Below, in pieces: positions 6,456-9,183 of a stretch of 9,183 nt of DNA. Position 1 is the stretch's first letter. Every line of letters starts with the position of its first letter. The stretch is from the NCBI GenBank assembly GCA_944392285.1, contig CALXWF010000099.1, positions 1 to 9,183 of the forward strand, read 5' to 3'. Below the pieces are notes generated by a model. The model saw only the letters and a program-made list of their open reading frames with translations. It was not told where the DNA came from and made no database searches. The position numbers were made by a program, and so were the translations under genes. The stretch comes from an uncultured Alphaproteobacteria bacterium (GTDB lineage: Bacteria > Pseudomonadota > Alphaproteobacteria > RF32 > CAG-239).

Positions 6456-7427
6456 ATGGAAGAGATTATTTTCCCGAACCAAATTAGAATGTACAGACGT
6501 TTGCGCGGCCGCTCCATGCAAGAGCTTGCCGACCATTTGGGCGTCAGCCTTTCGGCTATTTCAAAAATTGAGAAAGGGTATCGCCGCGTTGATCAGGAAC
6601 AATTGGTTCGCGTGGCCGAATTTTTGGATTGTACGTTGCAGGATTTGTTTGTTAACGAACAAAATTCTCAGCAGGAAATTGTTCAGGCTTGGCGCCGTGA
6701 GCAAGAAAGACGCAATAAGATTAATGAAAAAACCGGTCTTAAAACTTTGGGTGCCGGTTTAAGACAAATCAGAAACGAAAAGAATCTGACCCTTATTGAA
6801 GTTGCCGAAAGCGCAGATATGACTCTTTCGGTTTATCATCGTATTGAGATGGGGCAACGCGAAGTTTCAGATAAAGAATTTAAAAATATTTCTAAAGCGC
6901 TTAGCATGGAACCCGAGGCCTTGCGTGAGGCGATTAAAGGCCTTGAAGACAAAGGTATGCTTGAAGAAATTATTCAACGCAACGATGCCAAGTATAAACT
7001 CTTGTCTACACCGCGCGGCGCTATTTCTTCTTTTGGTACGGCGAATCCCGAAAATGTGAAAATTTCGGTCTTCGGCTTGGCCGGAAACAACGGAAATATT
7101 TTGGTTGATTTTGAACAAGAGACCAAAAAAGTTCTGCGTCCTTCCATTCTGTCAGGCAAAAAAGAGGCTTATGCTCTTAATTTGTGCACCAGAAGTTTGG
7201 GAAGCCTGTTGCCGACACGTTCAGTTTTGTTTGTTGACCCGCAAGATGTGGTCAGTGTCGGTGATATTGCCGTTTATTATGTTAGTGAAACCGAAGCCAT
7301 GGTTATCAGTGTGCGTGAAGATGATAACGGCAGACTTTACGGCATGAGATGGAATCCGGATGAAAAAATCGAAATCAATAATAATGATTTGAATAAAATT
7401 CATAAGGTGGTTGCCATCTATTTATAG
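6456..7427 (+). CDS. Transcriptional regulator: two XRE helix-turn-helix domains plus degenerate S24-like domain
   Basis: This 323-residue protein is a probable DNA-binding regulator. The first XRE/Cro-CI helix-turn-helix spans about 10-65, with the recognition segment VSLSAISKIEKG (30-41). The second spans about 98-155, with MTLSVYHRIEMGQ (122-134). A Glu/Arg-rich linker (66-97) joins them. Residues about 203-323 resemble the LexA/CI autocleavage fold: VFGLAGNNG (205-213) sits where the Ala-Gly cleavage region normally lies, and VLFVDPQDVVSVGDIAV (257-273) matches the conserved core strand. Ser247 aligns with the nucleophile without gaps. The position of the catalytic Lys, 37 residues on in LexA, is Ile284, and no Lys occurs between 237 and 303, so self-cleavage is unlikely. 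The start is ATG 6456 with AGGGG (6441-6445) 10 bases upstream. It stands alone between the T4SS operon and a strong terminator. Targets are unknown; the T4SS operon or its own promoter are plausible. Confidence 0.85.
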   Translation: MEEIIFPNQIRMYRRLRGRSMQELADHLGVSLSAISKIEKGYRRVDQEQLVRVAEFLDCTLQDLFVNEQNSQQEIVQAWRREQERRNKINEKTGLKTLGAGLRQIRNEKNLTLIEVAESADMTLSVYHRIEMGQREVSDKEFKNISKALSMEPEALREAIKGLEDKGMLEEIIQRNDAKYKLLSTPRGAISSFGTANPENVKISVFGLAGNNGNILVDFEQETKKVLRPSILSGKKEAYALNLCTRSLGSLLPTRSVLFVDPQDVVSVGDIAVYYVSETEAMVISVREDDNGRLYGMRWNPDEKIEINNNDLNKIHKVVAIYL

Positions 7428-7445
7428 ATTTTTTACCTTCATACA

Positions 7446-7470
7446 GCCTCGCTTTTGCGAGGCTTTTTTT
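7446..7470 (+). terminator. Strong rho-independent terminator after the regulator gene
   Basis: GCCTCGC (7446-7452), loop TTTT, and GCGAGGC (7457-7463) form a perfect 7-bp stem, mostly G-C, followed directly by seven T (7464-7470). It lies 18 bases after the regulator's stop codon, so the downstream gene must have its own promoter. Confidence 0.93.
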
Positions 7471-7492
7471 ATGCGCTAAAAATCTTGCTTTT

Positions 7493-7522
7493 TTGCAATT
7501 TTGTTAACCTGAAATTTATATA
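7493..7522 (+). promoter_or_regulatory. Candidate promoter for the downstream large gene
   Basis: TTGCAA (7493-7498) and TATATA (7517-7522) have an 18-base spacer; each matches four of six consensus positions. A start about 7 bases after the -10 would leave a leader under 20 bases. No Shine-Dalgarno sequence is visible before the ATG at 7548, so translation might be nearly leaderless. The stretch is very AT-rich and other -10 registers exist. Confidence 0.35.
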
Positions 7523-7547
7523 TTATCCCTTAATATCCTTAATATGC

Positions 7548-9183
7548 ATGGACTCTGAGCAATTGCTCAATAGATTCGGGGTTGTTTATTTGGTTGAAAC
7601 GACAGAAAATATTAAAGGGTATTTTAATCCGGCCGAGAAAAACAAAGGCGAGGAACCTATTGTTATTGCCCAAAGATATTTAAACATCTTTCGCCAATTG
7701 CATATTTTTGATGATGCCAGAAAAGCCTCTTTTAACCAAAAACTTTTAGAGTTGCCGGCCGAAATTCGCGGTATGTTTGCTAATTTGCCGGGCGGTTCTA
7801 CTTTACAGGAATATGTTAATAATCTGGAGAAAAAGGCCGGCATCAGTCATGAAAATGTTTTGCCGTCTTCTGCAACAACCGGCGCCTCAAAAGAAGAACT
7901 TTCTCAAGCAAAAATTTTGGCAACGGCTTTAGCCGAAGCTCAGGTACAAGCTGCCGCCCAAATGCAGGCTCAAGCCCCGATAATGACCGCGGCTCCCGCC
8001 GTCGGAGTTGCTGCCCCGTCTAAAATCGTGGCTGACGCCGCCTTTGCTCAAGAGATTGCCAAAGCTTTGTCTGCAGCCATTCAACATTCTGATGACAATC
8101 ATCGGCAAGAATATGTTGAATTGGTCAAGGCCATTAACGCGTCTCAAGAAAGAATCGCCTCTCTGTTGACGACAAACAGACCTGTTGCGGGAGCGGGCAC
8201 CGCTTCCCCGGAAGCTGCCCCTCAAGTTGTTTCCGTTCAAGGACAAAGTGAGGATATTGCTACGCTGACGAAAGCTATTAAGGATTCTCAGCTGCAAATG
8301 GCTAAAATGTTTTTGCAATTTTATAACTCAAAACTGGCCAACCCCGAAAAAATGGTCAGCGCCGAAATTACGGAAGCCGTCACCAAAGCCATTACCGATT
8401 CACAAATGCAGATGGCTAAAATGTTTTTGGAACATCAGGACAATATGGCCGCTCATATGCCGGTTTCGACCGCGACGACAAGCGATAATGTTAAAATTAT
8501 AGATAACAGCGAGGCAATTATTAAAGCTATCGGCGAATCGCAAAAAGAAATGGCTAAACTTTTGATGCAAAATAATATGCAAAGCCAAAGCAGTGCCAGC
8601 AATAATAATGCTAATAATATTCAAATTAATACGGCGCCGAATTTTCCGCCTTTGGAAGATTTGGTCGGCGGTATTGTGAAAGCGCAATCTGAAATTTTTC
8701 GCGAAGTGGCACAAAATCAAACAAAAGAGCTCACCTCAATTATCGGGTTAGCCTTGAAAGAGAGTCAGCAGATTTCGACAAAGACCATTGTCGAAGCGCT
8801 GAAAGGTTTTCATGAAGAAAATTTGAAGTTTTTGGAAGCACAGGCCGCCAAAACAATTGCCGTGCCGGTTTATCAAACAGTGACCACGGCGCCACTTGCT
8901 GACCCAATTGTCCAACCCAAAGCGCAGCCTCCGCTGGCCGAAGATGAACTTTCGGAAAATGACATGAGCGATATTCAGACTGCTGCCGAGGAGCCGGTTT
9001 CCACAAAAAAGAAAAAGAAGAAAAAGAAGAAAAAAGATAAAAGCGAAATTTTGAGCCGCGAAGCTCCCGCTTTTGATACAGACACGCAAAATTGGGATTT
9101 GAGCAGCTTGGATATCCCCTCCGCGGAGAATAAACCTGCCGACCAAAATGAGAGCCAAAGCGAAGACAATGATATCTTTGATT
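7548..9183 (+). CDS. Large unrecognised repeat-bearing protein, 3'-truncated by the window edge
   Basis: Frame 3 is open from ATG 7548 to the last base: 545 complete codons with no stop. I do not recognise a family. Residues 1 to about 95 form a compact domain (start MDSEQLLNRFGVVYLVE) containing an amphipathic helical stretch. Residues about 100-165 are Ala/Gln/Pro-rich. Residues about 165-420 carry recurrent helical motifs of KAI-x-x-SQ-x-x-MAK type, clearest at 239-259, 277-297 and 323-343. Residues 344-363 are rich in Ser, Asn and Gln. About 430-480 is Pro/Glu-rich and acidic, followed by ten consecutive Lys (487-496) and an acidic, disordered-looking tail ending at IFD. There is no signal peptide or membrane helix, so it is probably cytoplasmic or exported by a leaderless route. 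It follows a strong terminator and so is its own unit. An earlier in-frame TTG at 7485 is possible, but ATG 7548 is preferred. Its place beside a T4SS locus allows a substrate or accessory role, which is speculation. Confidence 0.8.
   Translation, partial: MDSEQLLNRFGVVYLVETTENIKGYFNPAEKNKGEEPIVIAQRYLNIFRQLHIFDDARKASFNQKLLELPAEIRGMFANLPGGSTLQEYVNNLEKKAGISHENVLPSSATTGASKEELSQAKILATALAEAQVQAAAQMQAQAPIMTAAPAVGVAAPSKIVADAAFAQEIAKALSAAIQHSDDNHRQEYVELVKAINASQERIASLLTTNRPVAGAGTASPEAAPQVVSVQGQSEDIATLTKAIKDSQLQMAKMFLQFYNSKLANPEKMVSAEITEAVTKAITDSQMQMAKMFLEHQDNMAAHMPVSTATTSDNVKIIDNSEAIIKAIGESQKEMAKLLMQNNMQSQSSASNNNANNIQINTAPNFPPLEDLVGGIVKAQSEIFREVAQNQTKELTSIIGLALKESQQISTKTIVEALKGFHEENLKFLEAQAAKTIAVPVYQTVTTAPLADPIVQPKAQPPLAEDELSENDMSDIQTAAEEPVSTKKKKKKKKKKDKSEILSREAPAFDTDTQNWDLSSLDIPSAENKPADQNESQSEDNDIFD
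7556..7569. promoter_or_regulatory. Perfect 14-base palindrome just inside the large gene
   Basis: TGAGCAATTGCTCA reads identically on both strands and begins 6 bases after the ATG at 7548. It lies roughly 25-40 bases downstream of the candidate start of transcription, where a repressor dimer could block elongation. It also encodes ordinary residues (Ser-Glu-Gln-Leu-Leu-Asn region), so chance is possible. Confidence 0.35.
8262..8576 (+). repeat. Three diverged protein repeats of about 21 residues (KAI-x-x-SQ-x-x-MAK)
   Basis: Residues 239-259 (TLTKAIKDSQLQMAKMFLQFY without its last residue is the clear core), 277-297 and 323-343 of the large protein align without gaps on K-A-I-x-x-S-Q-x-x-M-A-K. 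The first two share an identical 18-base string, ATGGCTAAAATGTTTTTG, at 8298-8315 and 8412-8429, 114 bases apart. Weaker relatives occur at residues 191-207 (ELVKAINASQERIASLL), 371-387 and 394-418. The pattern suggests duplicated amphipathic helices. Confidence 0.7.
8988..9040 (+). other. Candidate dnaX-like -1 frameshift signal at the lysine run
   Basis: The heptamer A AAA AAG (9005-9011) is in the correct phase (ACA AAA AAG) for -1 slippage, as in E. coli dnaX. GAGGAG (8988-8993) lies 11 bases upstream, close to the spacing of the stimulatory Shine-Dalgarno element in dnaX. In the -1 frame a TAA follows at 9038-9040, giving a product of about 497 residues. A possible hairpin (9039-9045 with 9068-9074) is 27 bases downstream, too far for the classical arrangement. 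A plain poly-Lys tract is the simpler reading. Confidence 0.3.

Noticed and set aside
7541..7555. ATG at 7544 as the start of the large gene
   Set aside because: This frame reads a stop (TGA) after four codons; the ATG at 7548 opens the long frame.
7929..9169. Several reverse-strand frames, one with a Phe run
   Set aside because: They are antisense shadows of the large forward frame; the Phe run is the complement of the lysine codons.

Overview
The window reads as bacterial chromosomal or mobile-element DNA of moderate GC content, with every recognisable gene on the + strand. Tandem polytopic VirB6/TrbL-like proteins with long tails are best known from Rickettsiales and other alphaproteobacterial type IV secretion systems (T4SS), so an uncultured alphaproteobacterium is my best guess. 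No marker gene in the window fixes the taxonomy.

Region 1 (1-6335) is a tightly packed run of four genes: a 5'-truncated gene with a Gly/Ser-rich stretch and a helical C-terminus, then three consecutive VirB6/TrbL-like inner-membrane proteins. The junctions are a 9-base gap that contains the ribosome binding site, directly abutting stop and start codons, and a 4-base overlap, so this is almost certainly one operon. The three membrane proteins look paralogous. Each has an export-type N-terminus (one with a lipobox), a Cys-containing segment just before the first core membrane helix, and a shared core ending near an FK-x-T motif. They differ strongly in their tails: short and basic; a repeat with Gly at nearly every seventh residue; and a soluble domain of about 350 residues. 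No ATPase, coupling protein or outer-membrane core component lies in the window.

Region 2 (6336-7470) is a regulatory unit: an AT-rich intergenic region with an inverted repeat, a 21-base-spaced direct repeat and a weak promoter; a regulator with two XRE-type helix-turn-helix domains fused to a degenerate LexA/CI-like (S24) domain; and a strong rho-independent terminator.

Region 3 (7471-9183) holds a candidate promoter and a large reading frame that stays open past the window's right edge. It encodes at least 545 residues with no recognised family. It has a short N-terminal domain, recurrent KAI-x-x-SQ-x-x-MAK-type helical motifs, a run of ten lysines and an acidic tail. A 14-base perfect palindrome lies just inside its start, and a dnaX-like slippery sequence with an upstream Shine-Dalgarno-like hexamer lies at the lysine run.

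The most unusual content is the VirB6 trio with divergent tails, the double-HTH regulator that lacks the catalytic lysine, and the unrecognised repeat-bearing protein. Whether the regulator controls the T4SS operon or the downstream gene is inference from position only.
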